DNA of 32,339 bases from Leptolyngbya sp. DLM2.Bin15 (GCA_007694125.1 RECH01000358.1:1-32339); one strand, 5' to 3'; positions 9,122-17,880 are shown, counted from the stretch's first letter. Translations and numbers: made by a program. Notes: a model not told the origin generated them from the sequence alone.

Positions 9122-9197
9122 AGCTGGATTGTAGGACTAGAGACCGCGCTCCACGGTCACGTTGAATCATTCTGTGATGCGTGGGCGATCGCTGGGG

Positions 9198-10010
9198 CTA
9201 GCGCTGAGATCGAGTTTCTCCCCGATAGCGCACATATTCAGCCAGGAAGGCCAGTAGGGCAGAGGTTGAGATTAACAGCACGCTCAGGGCATTGATATCG
9301 GGTTTAACGCCGGTGCGGATGCGGCTGAAAATTTCAATGGGCAATGGATTTGCGCCGCCGCCTGCCGTGAAGCTAGAAATCAGCAGGTCATCCATACTGA
9401 GGACAAACGACAGCAGGCAGCCTGAGATAATGGCGGGCATTAATTCGGGTACCAGAATCTTTAGAAATGCCTGCACAGGCGTAGCGCCTAGATCGAGGGC
9501 TGCTTCCTCCAGCCTGGGATCGAGGGTGGCTAGCCGGGAGGAGACCACAACGGCAATATAGGCCAGGCAAAAGACCATATGGGCGGCGATGATCGTCCAT
9601 AAACTCAAGGGAATTGCCATGGTGGCTAGAAACACCAGGGTAGCCACGGCGATCGCAATGTCAGGAATAATTAACGGTAGATAGGATACGCCCCGATAAA
9701 GGCTCTTGCCGGGAAACTTGTATTTCGCCAACCCCACCGCCATGAGCGTGCCCAACACCGCCGATAGGGCCACGGCTACGGTGGCTACGGTGATGCTGTC
9801 TTGGAGCGCGGATAGAATGCGTCCGTCGTTGAAGAGGCGACCATACCACTGCAGGCTAAAGCCTTCCCAACGAGCGCTGTAGCGGGAGGCATTGAAGCTA
9901 AATACCGCTAAGACCAGGATGGGGAAATACATGAACCCAAACATGATCAGGGTGATGATCCCCAGGATGGGGATGGGAAACCGTCTAGGAGGCTGGGAAA
10001 CGGGTTTCAT
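9198..10010 (-). CDS. potC: Polyamine ABC transporter permease PotC
   Basis: This is the second permease of a spermidine/putrescine importer, a 270-residue inner-membrane protein. About six hydrophobic segments are visible, the first near residues 12-38. The EAA loop reads EAALDLGATPVQAFLKILVP, the docking site for PotA. The reading frame is open further upstream into potB, but ATG at 10010 is chosen because AGGAG (10017-10021) precedes it by 6 nt and MKPVSQ begins a normal-length protein. Only 20 nt separate it from the potB stop, so it is the last gene of the potA-D-B-C operon. It converges on the LipM-like gene with 76 nt between stops and no clear terminator. Confidence 0.94.
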   Translation of the reverse strand: MKPVSQPPRRFPIPILGIITLIMFGFMYFPILVLAVFSFNASRYSARWEGFSLQWYGRLFNDGRILSALQDSITVATVAVALSAVLGTLMAVGLAKYKFPGKSLYRGVSYLPLIIPDIAIAVATLVFLATMAIPLSLWTIIAAHMVFCLAYIAVVVSSRLATLDPRLEEAALDLGATPVQAFLKILVPELMPAIISGCLLSFVLSMDDLLISSFTAGGGANPLPIEIFSRIRTGVKPDINALSVLLISTSALLAFLAEYVRYRGETRSQR

Positions 10011-10030
10011 GACATTCTCCTGGAAGACCC

Positions 10031-10945
10031 TTAGGCTTTTGTGGCGTTGCGATCGCCGTATTTCATCAAGAGGGCGATCGCAATACTCACGGCTAAAATC
10101 AACAGCATACTCAGTGCTGCCCCTAATCCCCAGTTGCGTACTCTCAAAAACTGGTTGTAGATCAGTCGCGACATGGTTGTACTGGATGCTCCACCGAGGA
10201 GTTCTGGTACGACGAAATCGCCCAAGCTGGTGATGAAGACCAGCAAACTGCCGGCCGCAATGCCCGGCAGGGTTTGGGGAACAGTGACCTTCCAAAAGGT
10301 TTGGAGTGGCGTTGCACCTAGGTCGGCAGAAGCCTCCAGCAGCCGCAGATCAAGTTTTTCTAGGGACGCGTAGAGAATCAGCACCATGTAGGGCAAAAAG
10401 CTGTAGCTGAGGCCAATGCCCACGGCCACTTCGGTATACAGCCAGTCTTGGGTGGGTAGATGGACGAAGGATAACAAAGAATTGAGGACGCCTGTGGGAC
10501 GCAAGATCGACACCCAGGCATAGGCTCGCAGCAGGGATGATGTCCAAAGTGGCAGCACGAAGGCGATCAGCAGCAGCACCCGCCAGCGCTTCGGCGATTT
10601 CAAGGCAATCCAGTAGGATACGGGAAATCCTAAGATCAGGCAGGCTGTGGTGGTGATGAGAGCAAACCCCAGCGATCGCCCAATCACATCTCGATAGGTT
10701 TTGTTGAGCAACTGTAGGTAATTGCCTAATCCATAGTCTGGCGGTGCCGCGCCAGGCCGCAGGCCGGGGAGAAAGCTGAGGTCTAGGATGAGCAGAGTGG
10801 GCAGAACTAGGAGCACCACCAGCCATAGACCGGAGGGCCCTAAGAGCAACAAGGGCTGCACCCACCGTAGCCAACGCCGAGGTGGGGGGGCAGGCGGGGG
10901 ACTTGGCTGGAGCGTGCTTGGGGATGGTGGCGTGGAGGTTGACAT
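10031..10945 (-). CDS. potB: Polyamine ABC transporter permease PotB
   Basis: This is the first permease subunit, 304 residues. The N-terminus is Ser/Pro-rich (about residues 1-24, with PPPAPPP) and is followed by a hydrophobic helix from about residue 29 (VQPLLLLGPSGLWLVVLLVL). The EAA motif EASADLGATPLQTFWKVTVP is the ATPase contact. It forms a heterodimer with PotC in the plasma membrane. The start ATG at 10945 lies 70 nt below the potD stop, in a spacer that contains a C-rich repeat on the mRNA. The proline-rich cytoplasmic leader is longer than in E. coli PotB. Confidence 0.94.
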   Translation of the reverse strand: MSTSTPPSPSTLQPSPPPAPPPRRWLRWVQPLLLLGPSGLWLVVLLVLPTLLILDLSFLPGLRPGAAPPDYGLGNYLQLLNKTYRDVIGRSLGFALITTTACLILGFPVSYWIALKSPKRWRVLLLIAFVLPLWTSSLLRAYAWVSILRPTGVLNSLLSFVHLPTQDWLYTEVAVGIGLSYSFLPYMVLILYASLEKLDLRLLEASADLGATPLQTFWKVTVPQTLPGIAAGSLLVFITSLGDFVVPELLGGASSTTMSRLIYNQFLRVRNWGLGAALSMLLILAVSIAIALLMKYGDRNATKA

Positions 10946-10956
10946 AGCTCACCCGT

Positions 10957-10975
10957 GGGTTGGGGTTGGGGCTGG
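10957..10975 (+). repeat. G-tract repeat in the potD-potB spacer
   Basis: GGG-TT-GGGG-TT-GGGG-CT-GG runs on the plus strand. This is the template for the potD-potB mRNA, which therefore carries AACCCC repeats just before the potB Shine-Dalgarno region. The runs could form a two-tetrad quadruplex in DNA, or C-rich anti-Shine-Dalgarno repeats in RNA. Confidence 0.45.
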
Positions 10976-11015
10976 AACCAGGCGAGTTCAAGAGGTTAGA
11001 TCAGCGGGTTCCGGG

Positions 11016-12170
11016 CTAGGCGCTGGCTAACTCTGTCCAGAGGCGATCGTAGAGTTCAATGGCCTCTCCTACTGGGGCAATGCCTTCACATTTGGCCAAG
11101 ATCTCGTCGGGGGGGAATAGATCATCGTTGGTCTGGAGGTCTTCGGGGAGCAACTCGAAGGCGGGCTGAATGGGGGTGGCAAAAAAGAGTCGGCTGACCA
11201 CGTCGGCTGAGACTTGGGGCTCGTAGAAGAGATTCATCCAGGCGTAGGCTGCTTCGGGGTTGGGCGCAGATTTGGGAATCACCATGGTATCTGTCCACAG
11301 GGAGGAGCCACTTTTGGGAACGACGTAGATGAGCGACGGATCTTCTAGGGTGGCGGCGATCGCATCCACGGAGTAGGCCATCACCAACGCCAAGTCACCG
11401 CTGAGCAATTGATCTTCCCAGCCGAAGGATTGGAAGGAGGCAATGGCTGGCTTCAGGTCTACTAACAGCTGATAGGCTGCTTCAATTTCGTCTGGATTGG
11501 TGGAATTGTAGGAATAGCCGAGGGATCGTAGGGATGCCCCTATCACCTCACGCATATCATCCAGCAGGGTCATGCGGCGGAACAATAGGTCTTGATAGTC
11601 CCAGAGATCGCTCCAGTCTTCTGGTTCAATCTCAAGTTGGGTGGTGTTATACAACAGCCCTGTGGTGCCCCAACTCATGGGAATGCTGTGGGCGTTGCCC
11701 GGGTCATAGCTAGGATTCTGCCACTGGGGAAATAAGGTGTCTAACCCTTGTAGCTTGGAATGGTCAAGCTCGGACAGCATCCCTAGCTCGATCATTTCTT
11801 CCACCATATAGTCAGATGGATAAATAATGCTGTAGGCATCCCCACCGCCGGCCTGCATCTTGGCGAGCATGACTTCATTGGAGTCATAAATATCAATGAC
11901 CACCTCAATGCCCGTGCGCTCCGTAAACAGTTGGGCAAGCCCTTCGTCGGTGTAGTCTGCCCATGTGTAGATGTGGAGTGTACCCGGCTGGGCGCTGGCG
12001 GTTCCATTGTTGGATGTTGAGCCAGTTTGCACATCTGAAATACCGCGCCGACAGTTGGAAAGCGCTAAGCCAGAAAGGGCAGCGGCGGAAGCCTGTAAAA
12101 ACCGCCGGCGACTTGTTGAGACTACCCGAGGCGATCGCCCTAGGGAGCGTTGGGGATAATGATGCTTCAT
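11016..12170 (-). CDS. potD: Polyamine-binding periplasmic protein PotD
   Basis: This is the substrate-binding protein of the polyamine importer, 384 residues from the chosen ATG. The N-terminus has a twin-arginine signal: S20-R-R-R-F-L25 followed by a hydrophobic Ala/Leu stretch. This suggests Tat export of a folded protein. C40 (LALSNC) is a poor lipobox because Asn is at -1. The mature part has family motifs: HIYTWADYT, YDSNEVMLAKMQ, DAYSIIYPSDYMVEEM, and DDMREVIGASLRSLGY, which carries the Asp/Glu positions that bind the amine in E. coli PotD. The frame stays open to 12257, with further ATGs at 12194 and 12257. The 12170 start places the Tat motif near residue 20, and GGAGGG lies 13 nt upstream. 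Putrescine versus spermidine preference cannot be read. Confidence 0.93.
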   Translation of the reverse strand: MKHHYPQRSLGRSPRVVSTSRRRFLQASAAALSGLALSNCRRGISDVQTGSTSNNGTASAQPGTLHIYTWADYTDEGLAQLFTERTGIEVVIDIYDSNEVMLAKMQAGGGDAYSIIYPSDYMVEEMIELGMLSELDHSKLQGLDTLFPQWQNPSYDPGNAHSIPMSWGTTGLLYNTTQLEIEPEDWSDLWDYQDLLFRRMTLLDDMREVIGASLRSLGYSYNSTNPDEIEAAYQLLVDLKPAIASFQSFGWEDQLLSGDLALVMAYSVDAIAATLEDPSLIYVVPKSGSSLWTDTMVIPKSAPNPEAAYAWMNLFYEPQVSADVVSRLFFATPIQPAFELLPEDLQTNDDLFPPDEILAKCEGIAPVGEAIELYDRLWTELASA

Positions 12171-12569
12171 TGGTATTGAATGACCCTCCGGCATACAACC
12201 TGGCAGGCGCGTCGGTGCTAGACGCACAAAACAACGGGAGACGTTACGCACCGTCATGGCTGACTATTGACCAGATTGAGGCTGGGGCTTAGCACCGAGG
12301 ACGTACGTCTTGATTGTGTGAAAATCAGGTGAACACGATACTAGTCGCGCAAGGAAGGAGCGATCGCAACCATGCCTAAGGCGTAGGATTCGACGAAGGC
12401 CTACATAGAGATTCAGCGTCCCCTCTGTCCACACGGACGACCCAACTGAGATCCATGCCACCCTAGGTGATAGCTGAATCAGCAGGCAGGATGCCACCGG
12501 AAAATATCATTCCCTGTCTAGCCTTGTCAATGGGGGGCGATCGCTCAATCCAATCGCTCCTTTCCTCTA
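12171..12569. other. Long spacer between potA and potD
   Basis: These 399 bases separate the potA stop from the potD start within what is otherwise a tight operon. I see no coding region: short ORFs here lack family features and plausible composition. The spacer contains HIP1 sites and, on the minus strand, a good promoter candidate at 12501-12530. Confidence 0.6.
12501..12530 (-). promoter_or_regulatory. Candidate internal promoter for potDBC
   Basis: On the minus strand TTGACA (12525-12530, perfect -35) is followed after 18 nt by TATTTT (12501-12506, 4 of 6 of the -10 consensus). Transcripts would start near 12494 and have a leader of about 320 nt before potD. This would let potDBC be expressed independently of potA. 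Confidence 0.4.
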
Positions 12570-13697
12570 CTACATGGTTAGCGCCAGACAGTCGGTGGCA
12601 GACCAGTAGACATGAATGGGTGTATGGGGCTCGGGTAGGCTTTCTAGTCGATTGGGCTGGAGCACCGTCAGGCAATCGCCCGACATGAGTTCTATCAGGT
12701 AATGGACATGGGTGCCTAAATACATGACATGCTTCAGGCGTCCTTCAAAGCAGTTGCTATCGGCTGTGGGCAGGTCAAGGCTCACCTGAATCTTTTCAGG
12801 ACGTACACTCACCACCACGGGGCTATTGGTATCTCCTGTCCAGCACTCCGATGGTTTGACGCGAATTTTTAAGCCATTTTGAGTGGTGACCTGCATGTCG
12901 GCATGGTCGGATGCTTCCACATAGCCCTGGAATAAATTGGTATCCCCAATAAAATCCGCCACAAACGGAGTTGAGGGATGTTCATAAATCTGGCTAGGGG
13001 TGCCGATCTGTTCAATCAAGCCACCCCGCATCACGGCAATGCGATCGGACAAACTCAACGCTTCTTCTTGATCGTGGGTCACCATTACAAAGGTGACTCC
13101 TAGGGTTTGGTGGAGGTTGGACAACTCGACCTGCATCTCTTTGCGAAGCTTGAGGTCGAGTGCGCCTAAGGGTTCATCCAAGAGCACCACGGCTGGACGG
13201 TTGACCAAAGCCCGTGCTAAAGCCACCCGCTGTTGTTGTCCTCCCGAAAGCTGGGCAGGAAAGCGCTGGGCGTAGTCGTCCATTTTCACCAGTTGCAGCA
13301 CTTCCGCGACCCGCTGTCGCACCTGCGTCCGGCTACATTTTTTGATCCGCAGCCCAAAGGCAACGTTGTCCCACACGGTCATGTGGTTGAACAAGGCGTA
13401 ATTCTGAAAGACCGTGTTGACCGGGCGACGATAGGGGGGCACGTAGGACATAGACTGCCCACGGATATAGAGGTCACCGGATGAGGGCGTTTCAAATCCT
13501 GCTATCAGGCGAAGCGTGGTGGTTTTACCACAGCCTGATGGCCCCAAAATACTAAAAAATTCGCCCTTCTGGATGTTGAGATTAACACCCCGAACAGCGG
13601 TTTCTCCATCAAAGACCTTGAACACGTTGCAGAGTTGAACATCAATCTCTGCATTGGTTTCAGTTGCGCGTTGGCTTTGGGCAACGGTCTGAGGCAT
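12570..13697 (-). CDS. potA: Polyamine ABC transporter ATPase PotA
   Basis: This is the cytoplasmic ATPase that powers the PotBC channel, 375 residues. It carries Walker A GPSGCGKT (52-59), Q-loop VFQNY, signature LSGGQQQR (150-157), Walker B VVLLDEP (170-176) and H-loop His208. A C-terminal TOBE-type regulatory region runs from about 280 to 365 ([11 protein letters not shown], then [13 protein letters not shown]). The length matches the PotA family, which is longer than generic ATPases. Residues 1-18 precede the domain and may be a short extension. It is the first gene of the pot cluster on the minus strand, divergent from the PBP gene. GGGGGA lies 9 nt before the ATG. Confidence 0.95.
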   Translation of the reverse strand: MPQTVAQSQRATETNAEIDVQLCNVFKVFDGETAVRGVNLNIQKGEFFSILGPSGCGKTTTLRLIAGFETPSSGDLYIRGQSMSYVPPYRRPVNTVFQNYALFNHMTVWDNVAFGLRIKKCSRTQVRQRVAEVLQLVKMDDYAQRFPAQLSGGQQQRVALARALVNRPAVVLLDEPLGALDLKLRKEMQVELSNLHQTLGVTFVMVTHDQEEALSLSDRIAVMRGGLIEQIGTPSQIYEHPSTPFVADFIGDTNLFQGYVEASDHADMQVTTQNGLKIRVKPSECWTGDTNSPVVVSVRPEKIQVSLDLPTADSNCFEGRLKHVMYLGTHVHYLIELMSGDCLTVLQPNRLESLPEPHTPIHVYWSATDCLALTM

Positions 13698-14188
13698 GGC
13701 AGCATATCCCCCAGTGGCGACTGATGAAAGGCAGAATAGCCCTTCGATAGCTTCAATAGCTTAATTGGTTTTGCAAGACTTGTGAATGTCTTGATGAATG
13801 GTGGGGTGTTCCCCATTTAGACGCTTACCATAACACAAGTTCAGGCTTGGTATGGAGAGCTTACTGGTCAGTATGCCCAAAAACATGCCTGGTCTATCTT
13901 TTGGGCAACTGAATTGGAGAACATGATTCAGCGTTGAAACAAAACGACATCAATCGCTGTACACTAGCTAAGCGGGAGATCTATGGCAAGCTCAGGGATG
14001 ATCCACTAGACCGCTGTGTTCATCGCTATCGAGGCGATCGCTGATCAAAATAGCGAGTCAGCATTCTTCCCTAACATTCATGTTGTCTGTGCCCCAGGGA
14101 TGGGCAAGTATTGAGATTACTCTACCAGACTGCACGTTCTGTGCTCGTTGTACATGCCGATGTGCCGAGCGTTTTAGCCACATTGTCT
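13698..14188. other. Divergent intergenic region, potA / PBP2
   Basis: This spacer of 491 bases is between the divergent potA and PBP2 genes and should carry both promoters. It holds a 9-bp inverted repeat at 13874-13907 and one HIP1 site near 14034. Short plus-strand ORFs at 14080-14376 and the TTG extension of the PBP frame at 14111 are not convincing as coding. Confidence 0.6.
13874..13907. promoter_or_regulatory. Inverted repeat, possible operator
   Basis: TGCCCAAAA (13874-13882) and TTTTGGGCA (13899-13907) are perfect 9-bp reverse complements. Their 25-nt centre spacing is a bit over two helical turns. It lies about 180 nt upstream of potA and about 280 nt upstream of PBP2. The arrangement fits a dimeric regulator site, but no regulator gene is adjacent. 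Confidence 0.4.
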
Positions 14189-16021
14189 ATGACTCTGACC
14201 CAGAATCGTCCGAAGCCTCAACTCCGTCAGCGCAGTCCTCGTACTGTGGGACGACAGTATCAGTCTGTGCTTGTTCTTTTGGTGATATCGATTTTTCTTT
14301 TGGGCGGTATGGGTGGCCGTCTTGCCTATCTTCAACTGCTGGAGGGCGATCGCAACCGCCAACTAGCGGAAGATAATCGTATTCGCCTGATTCCACAGCA
14401 GCCTGAGCGAGGTCGTATTTTCGATCGAGAGGGGCGGATGTTGGCCGGTAGCCAGCTATCCTACTCGGTGTTTCTCTGGCCAGTTGCCAATACGGAAGAA
14501 GCCTGGCAGCCAATTATCCGTCGCCTAGCGACCATTATTAATGTTCCGGCCGATACGATTCAGAGTCGTCTAGAACAATCTGGCTATGGTTCGCCCTCCT
14601 TGGTGCGGATTGTCCGCAGCGTTGATCCAGACGTGGTCACAGCCTTAGCTGAGCTGAGTTCTGACCTGAATGGCGTGCAGGTACAGGCAGAAACGGAGCG
14701 CTTTTATCCCTACGGTGAAATTGCGGCCCATGTGTTGGGCTACACCGGAGAAATGAGTGATGAAGAACTGCTTCAGCGGGAGAATGAAGGCTACCGCTTA
14801 GGAGATATTACCGGGCAGATGGGTGTGGAAGCTGCGTTTGAGCCACTCCTGCGGGGGCAGTGGGGTGGGCAGCAGGTGGAAGTGGATAGCTATGGGCATG
14901 TGCTTCAGGTGCTGGGGCAGAAGGAATCGGAAGCGGGCAGTGATGTGCAGCTCACCTTGGATCTAAAGCTGCAGTGGGCGGCGGAGAAGGCCTTGGGCGA
15001 TCGCATTGGAGCCATTGTCGCCATCGACCCACGCAACGGCGAAGTGTTAGCCATGGTCAGCCGTCCGGTGTTTGATCCCAATATTTTCTCCAGCAACATC
15101 ACGACAGCTCAGTGGCAAGCGCTGCAGGAGCAGGAATTTCCCTTCGTGAACCGAGCTTTGCAGGGCTATCCTCCCGCCAGTACGTTCAAGATTGTGACCA
15201 CAACGGCGGCGATCGAATCGGGGAACTACAGTCCAGATACGGTGTTGCCGACCTTTCCCTTTATTCGGGCCGGTGGCATCGAGTTTTGGGATTGGAACAA
15301 TGCTGGATTTGGCCCCCTTGGATTTTCCGGTGCCATGGCCTACAGCAGCGATACCTTTTTCTACCAAACCGCCATGCGCATGGGTAGCCAGCCCTTAATT
15401 CAATGGACGCGTCGCTTTGGCTTTGGGCAAAAAACCGGCATTGAGCTGTCTTCGGAAGAATCCTCAGGGTTGGTGCCGGATGAAAGCTGGAAACTTGAAA
15501 ATATTGATGAACCTTGGTTCCAGGGCGACACCATCAACATGTCCATCGGTCAAGGCTATCTGCAATCGTCGCCCTTGCAGGTGGCGGTGATGTTTGCGGT
15601 GGTGGCCAATGGGGGCGATCGGGTCACGCCTCATGTGTTGAGGACGGCGGAGCCCGTGGAGCGGTATCGGGAGAGTTTGGGCATTAGTGAGCCAACCTTG
15701 CGAGTGCTGCGCCAAGGCTTGCGGGAGGTGATCACCTATGGAACAGGATCTGGGCTCAATGATGGCAACACGCCGCCGATTGCCGGCAAGAGCGGTACAG
15801 CAGAAGATCCACCGCGAAAATCCCATGCCTGGTTTGGAGCCTATGGGCCTATGGACAATCCAGAAATTGTGGTCGTTGCCTTCGCTGAAAATGATGGCGG
15901 CGGTGGTAGTTCAGTGACGGGCCCCATGGTGCGTCAAGTGTTGAATGCCTACTTCAGCGATGCGCCATTGCCAACGCCGCGCACCCCGTCGCGCCCTGTG
16001 GATGATTCTCTAGATCCCTAA
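14189..16021 (+). CDS. mrdA: Penicillin-binding protein 2 (class B transpeptidase)
   Basis: This is a peptidoglycan D,D-transpeptidase of the elongation type. From ATG 14189 the protein has 610 residues: a cytoplasmic tail, one transmembrane anchor (about 25-43), a PBP dimerisation region (about 66-245, with RGRIFDREG at 74-82), and a transpeptidase domain. The active site has S331-TF-K334, the second motif S386-S-D388, and K534-S-G-T. The SSD and KSGT variants are typical of PBP2 rather than the FtsI/PBP3 group. The frame is open upstream to a TTG at 14111, but the 14189 start gives the usual N-terminus. With MurA it is the second wall-synthesis gene here. mreB/rodA are not in the window. 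Confidence 0.93.
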   Translation: MTLTQNRPKPQLRQRSPRTVGRQYQSVLVLLVISIFLLGGMGGRLAYLQLLEGDRNRQLAEDNRIRLIPQQPERGRIFDREGRMLAGSQLSYSVFLWPVANTEEAWQPIIRRLATIINVPADTIQSRLEQSGYGSPSLVRIVRSVDPDVVTALAELSSDLNGVQVQAETERFYPYGEIAAHVLGYTGEMSDEELLQRENEGYRLGDITGQMGVEAAFEPLLRGQWGGQQVEVDSYGHVLQVLGQKESEAGSDVQLTLDLKLQWAAEKALGDRIGAIVAIDPRNGEVLAMVSRPVFDPNIFSSNITTAQWQALQEQEFPFVNRALQGYPPASTFKIVTTTAAIESGNYSPDTVLPTFPFIRAGGIEFWDWNNAGFGPLGFSGAMAYSSDTFFYQTAMRMGSQPLIQWTRRFGFGQKTGIELSSEESSGLVPDESWKLENIDEPWFQGDTINMSIGQGYLQSSPLQVAVMFAVVANGGDRVTPHVLRTAEPVERYRESLGISEPTLRVLRQGLREVITYGTGSGLNDGNTPPIAGKSGTAEDPPRKSHAWFGAYGPMDNPEIVVVAFAENDGGGGSSVTGPMVRQVLNAYFSDAPLPTPRTPSRPVDDSLDP

Positions 16022-16042
16022 CGGCTTGCGGTGAACCTGATC

Positions 16043-16064
16043 TTTAGAGGTCGTTTTAGAGGTC
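16043..16064. repeat. Short direct repeat, 12-nt period
   Basis: TTTAGAGGTC occurs at 16043-16052 and 16055-16064, separated by GT. The 12-nt unit is repeated with 10 identical positions. Confidence 0.8.
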
Positions 16065-16116
16065 AGGTCGATGGAGGGGCTAGCGATCGCCTTTAATTTG
16101 ACCCATGGCTGAAGGG

Positions 16117-16160
16117 CTAGGGGGCGAGACGTGGAGTTCTCCCCCACGCCAACGCCCTAG
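16117..16160 (+). other. Compound hairpin after PBP2 gene
   Basis: The outer arms CTAGGG (16117-16122) and CCCTAG (16155-16160) pair, and the inner arms CGTGG (16130-16134) and CCACG (16144-16148) pair. A CG/CG step lies between them (16125-16126 with 16153-16154). No U-tract follows. It may be the 3' end structure of the PBP2 transcript. Confidence 0.4.
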
Positions 16161-16210
16161 GGTGAACTTAGCGATCGGCAGGTTGGGGCAGCGGGACAGA
16201 TAAAAAAAAT

Positions 16211-16230
16211 GAAGTTCTTAGAAGTTCTTA
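16211..16230. repeat. Perfect 10-nt tandem duplication
   Basis: GAAGTTCTTA is present twice in direct succession (16211-16220 and 16221-16230) and is followed by GA, the start of a third unit. Confidence 0.95.
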
Positions 16231-16426
16231 GAGAAAGTACATCGATCCCTCAAAATTCCTCAACAGAGTAGGGGGAAAACCTTTCGGGGATCAGGGCAGA
16301 TGAAACAATACTGCACTGCTAAGCTGAGACAGAGTATTGGTAGTCGGGTTTACAACTGATCTAAATCGCAGAGTGTTAGGTTAAAGGCGCAGTCGAATTT
16401 TTGGCGTACCTCTCCTCCACAAGCTT

Positions 16427-16819
16427 ATGGCTCAGATCCTTGATTCCCTTCCCACAGGTGTTGATAATCCCATCACCTGCTGCTACGTAAATGCTACAAG
16501 TAAGATCCAGATTGCTCGGATTACCAATGTTTCTAACTGGTACTTTGAGCGAGTTGTTTTTCCAGGACAGCGATTGCTCTTTGAAACATTAAAGCATGCC
16601 CAACTAGAGATTCATACTGGCATGATGGCAAGCGCCATTTTGTCAGATACGATTCCCTGCGATCGCCTCGAAGTTGAGGAAGCAGAGGATGGATCAATTC
16701 GGTTTGTCGATCGCCGTCAACCGGATGATGATGCAGCCTCTGGCTATACAGACCCCATGCCGGTGGCTTCGGTGTCTGCTGCGCCCCAGGCTTTGGCTGT
16801 AGCTTTATCAGCAGATTAG
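16427..16819 (+). CDS. DUF1830 domain-containing protein
   Basis: This is a 130-residue protein. Residues about 15-85 match the cyanobacterial DUF1830 pattern as I know it: ITCCYVNATSKIQIARIT, then NWYFERVVFPGQRLLFE, then an acidic LEVEEAE end. Residues 90-130 are low-complexity (Asp/Ala/Pro) and probably disordered. There is no signal peptide or membrane segment. The function of the family is unknown. The paired cysteines C18-C19 are a notable conserved-looking feature. It is monocistronic: a 405-nt spacer lies upstream and two terminators lie downstream. ATG at 16427 lacks a Shine-Dalgarno. Confidence 0.88.
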   Translation: MAQILDSLPTGVDNPITCCYVNATSKIQIARITNVSNWYFERVVFPGQRLLFETLKHAQLEIHTGMMASAILSDTIPCDRLEVEEAEDGSIRFVDRRQPDDDAASGYTDPMPVASVSAAPQALAVALSAD

Positions 16820-16920
16820 GTCTGATGGTGGCTCAGCAGCGATCGCTAGTTGGTAATGTGTTATTACATCTGCAGGTTCAGAATCCTTTGCATTTTAGGG
16901 CGCTCCATAGCTTAAGACCC

Positions 16921-16950
16921 AAAGCCGTCTAAGCACCTGACGACTTTTTT
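16921..16950 (+). terminator. Intrinsic terminator 1 after DUF1830 gene
   Basis: AAAGCCGTC (16921-16929) pairs with GACGACTTT (16939-16947) with one C-A mismatch. The loop is 9 nt and the right arm runs into a T-tract that ends at 16950. Confidence 0.65.
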
Positions 16951-16982
16951 AAATAATGGCTTTAGAAACACACGAAACAATG

Positions 16983-17011
16983 GGGACATACCGACGGTAT
17001 GTCCCTTTTTT
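16983..17011 (+). terminator. Intrinsic terminator 2 after DUF1830 gene
   Basis: A perfect 10-bp stem, GGGACATACC (16983-16992) with GGTATGTCCC (16996-17005), has a 3-nt loop and is followed by TTTTTT. It is the strongest terminator in the window and backs up the weaker one 33 nt upstream. Confidence 0.92.
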
Positions 17012-17184
17012 CTGGGATGCGGTGGGAGACGGTGTTCCTAGCTCTGTTCAAATTAGGATTCTAGTCGGAGATCGGGGCAGTGGCATGAGCCGATGGGAGA
17101 CATGGTTCAGGAAACATCTGATCATCCATACCTAGGGGGGAGATCTAAGCGACAATGGAGGGTGGTGTTGCTTAGGGGTTCGTC

Positions 17185-17880
17185 ATGGCCGCTGCCCATT
17201 CAGACCTTGATATTGCTCCTTTTATTGATCATGCTCTGCTCGACGTGACGGCTACGCCTGAACAGTTGGCTCGGTGTTGCGATGAAGCCGATCGCTTTCA
17301 GTTTGCCTCCGTTTGTGTCTATCCCATCCATGTGCAGCAGGCGGTGGAATACCTGCATAATAAAAATCCTAGGGTTTGTTCTGTCATTGGTTTTCCTACC
17401 GGCGCAACTACGGCGGCCGTTAAACTATACGAAGCCCAAGAAGCTGCCGACCATGGTGCAACTGAGTTGGACGTGGTGATGAACATTGGCTGGTTGAAAA
17501 CCGGGCAGAGTCAACTACTCCATCGGGAATTGGCCGATATTTGTGATGCCACGGGGCAAACGGTGAAGGCGATTTTAGAAACCCATCTCCTCACCTACGA
17601 GGAAAAGCAACTGGCCGTTGATGTGTGCTTAGATGCAGGGGTACAGTTTCTGAAGACCAATACAGGCTGGTTTGGTGGGGTCACGGTGGAGGATGTGAAG
17701 TTTCTCAAGGCTGCGGCCCGCGATCGCATCGGCATTAAGGCCTCTGGCGGCATTCGTACCTTTGAGCAAGCGATTGAACTCATTCTGGCTGGCGCGACCC
17801 GTCTGGGCACCTCTCGCGGCCCGGCCCTCATTCAGCAGCGGCAGGATCCTAGCGCCGAGAGTACCACGTCTAGCTATTAG
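17185..17880 (+). CDS. deoC: Deoxyribose-phosphate aldolase
   Basis: DeoC reversibly cleaves 2-deoxyribose-5-phosphate to glyceraldehyde-3-phosphate and acetaldehyde in deoxynucleoside catabolism. The 231-residue TIM-barrel protein has the expected catalytic residues: Asp96 in ELDVVMN, Schiff-base Lys157 in FLKTNTGW, and Lys185 in [10 protein letters not shown]. The phosphate-binding end reads [10 protein letters not shown]. The length matches the short bacterial class. The last 15 residues are a Gln/Ser-rich tail. It is followed after 139 nt by recO on the same strand. No other deo genes are adjacent. Confidence 0.97.
   Translation: MAAAHSDLDIAPFIDHALLDVTATPEQLARCCDEADRFQFASVCVYPIHVQQAVEYLHNKNPRVCSVIGFPTGATTAAVKLYEAQEAADHGATELDVVMNIGWLKTGQSQLLHRELADICDATGQTVKAILETHLLTYEEKQLAVDVCLDAGVQFLKTNTGWFGGVTVEDVKFLKAAARDRIGIKASGGIRTFEQAIELILAGATRLGTSRGPALIQQRQDPSAESTTSSY

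Larger units (their letters stand above)
16022..16426. other. Spacer between PBP2 and DUF1830 genes
   Basis: These 405 bases have no convincing ORF. The spacer contains two short tandem repeats (16043-16064 and 16211-16230), a compound hairpin at 16117-16160 and a HIP1 site near 16084. A weak promoter-like pair, TTGGTA (16337-16342) and TCTAAA (16360-16365), has a 17-nt spacer and faces the DUF1830 gene. Confidence 0.55.
16820..17184. other. Spacer with two terminators before deoC
   Basis: These 365 bases hold no gene. The first half contains two successive terminators of the DUF1830 gene (below). The second half (17012-17184) should hold the deoC promoter. AGGGG at 17174-17178, 6 nt before the ATG, is the deoC ribosome binding site. 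Confidence 0.65.

Noticed and set aside
10350-10991. 213-codon open frame on the minus strand
   Set aside because: It lies in another frame of the same strand as potB. The potB frame carries the conserved EAA motif and hydrophobic helices.
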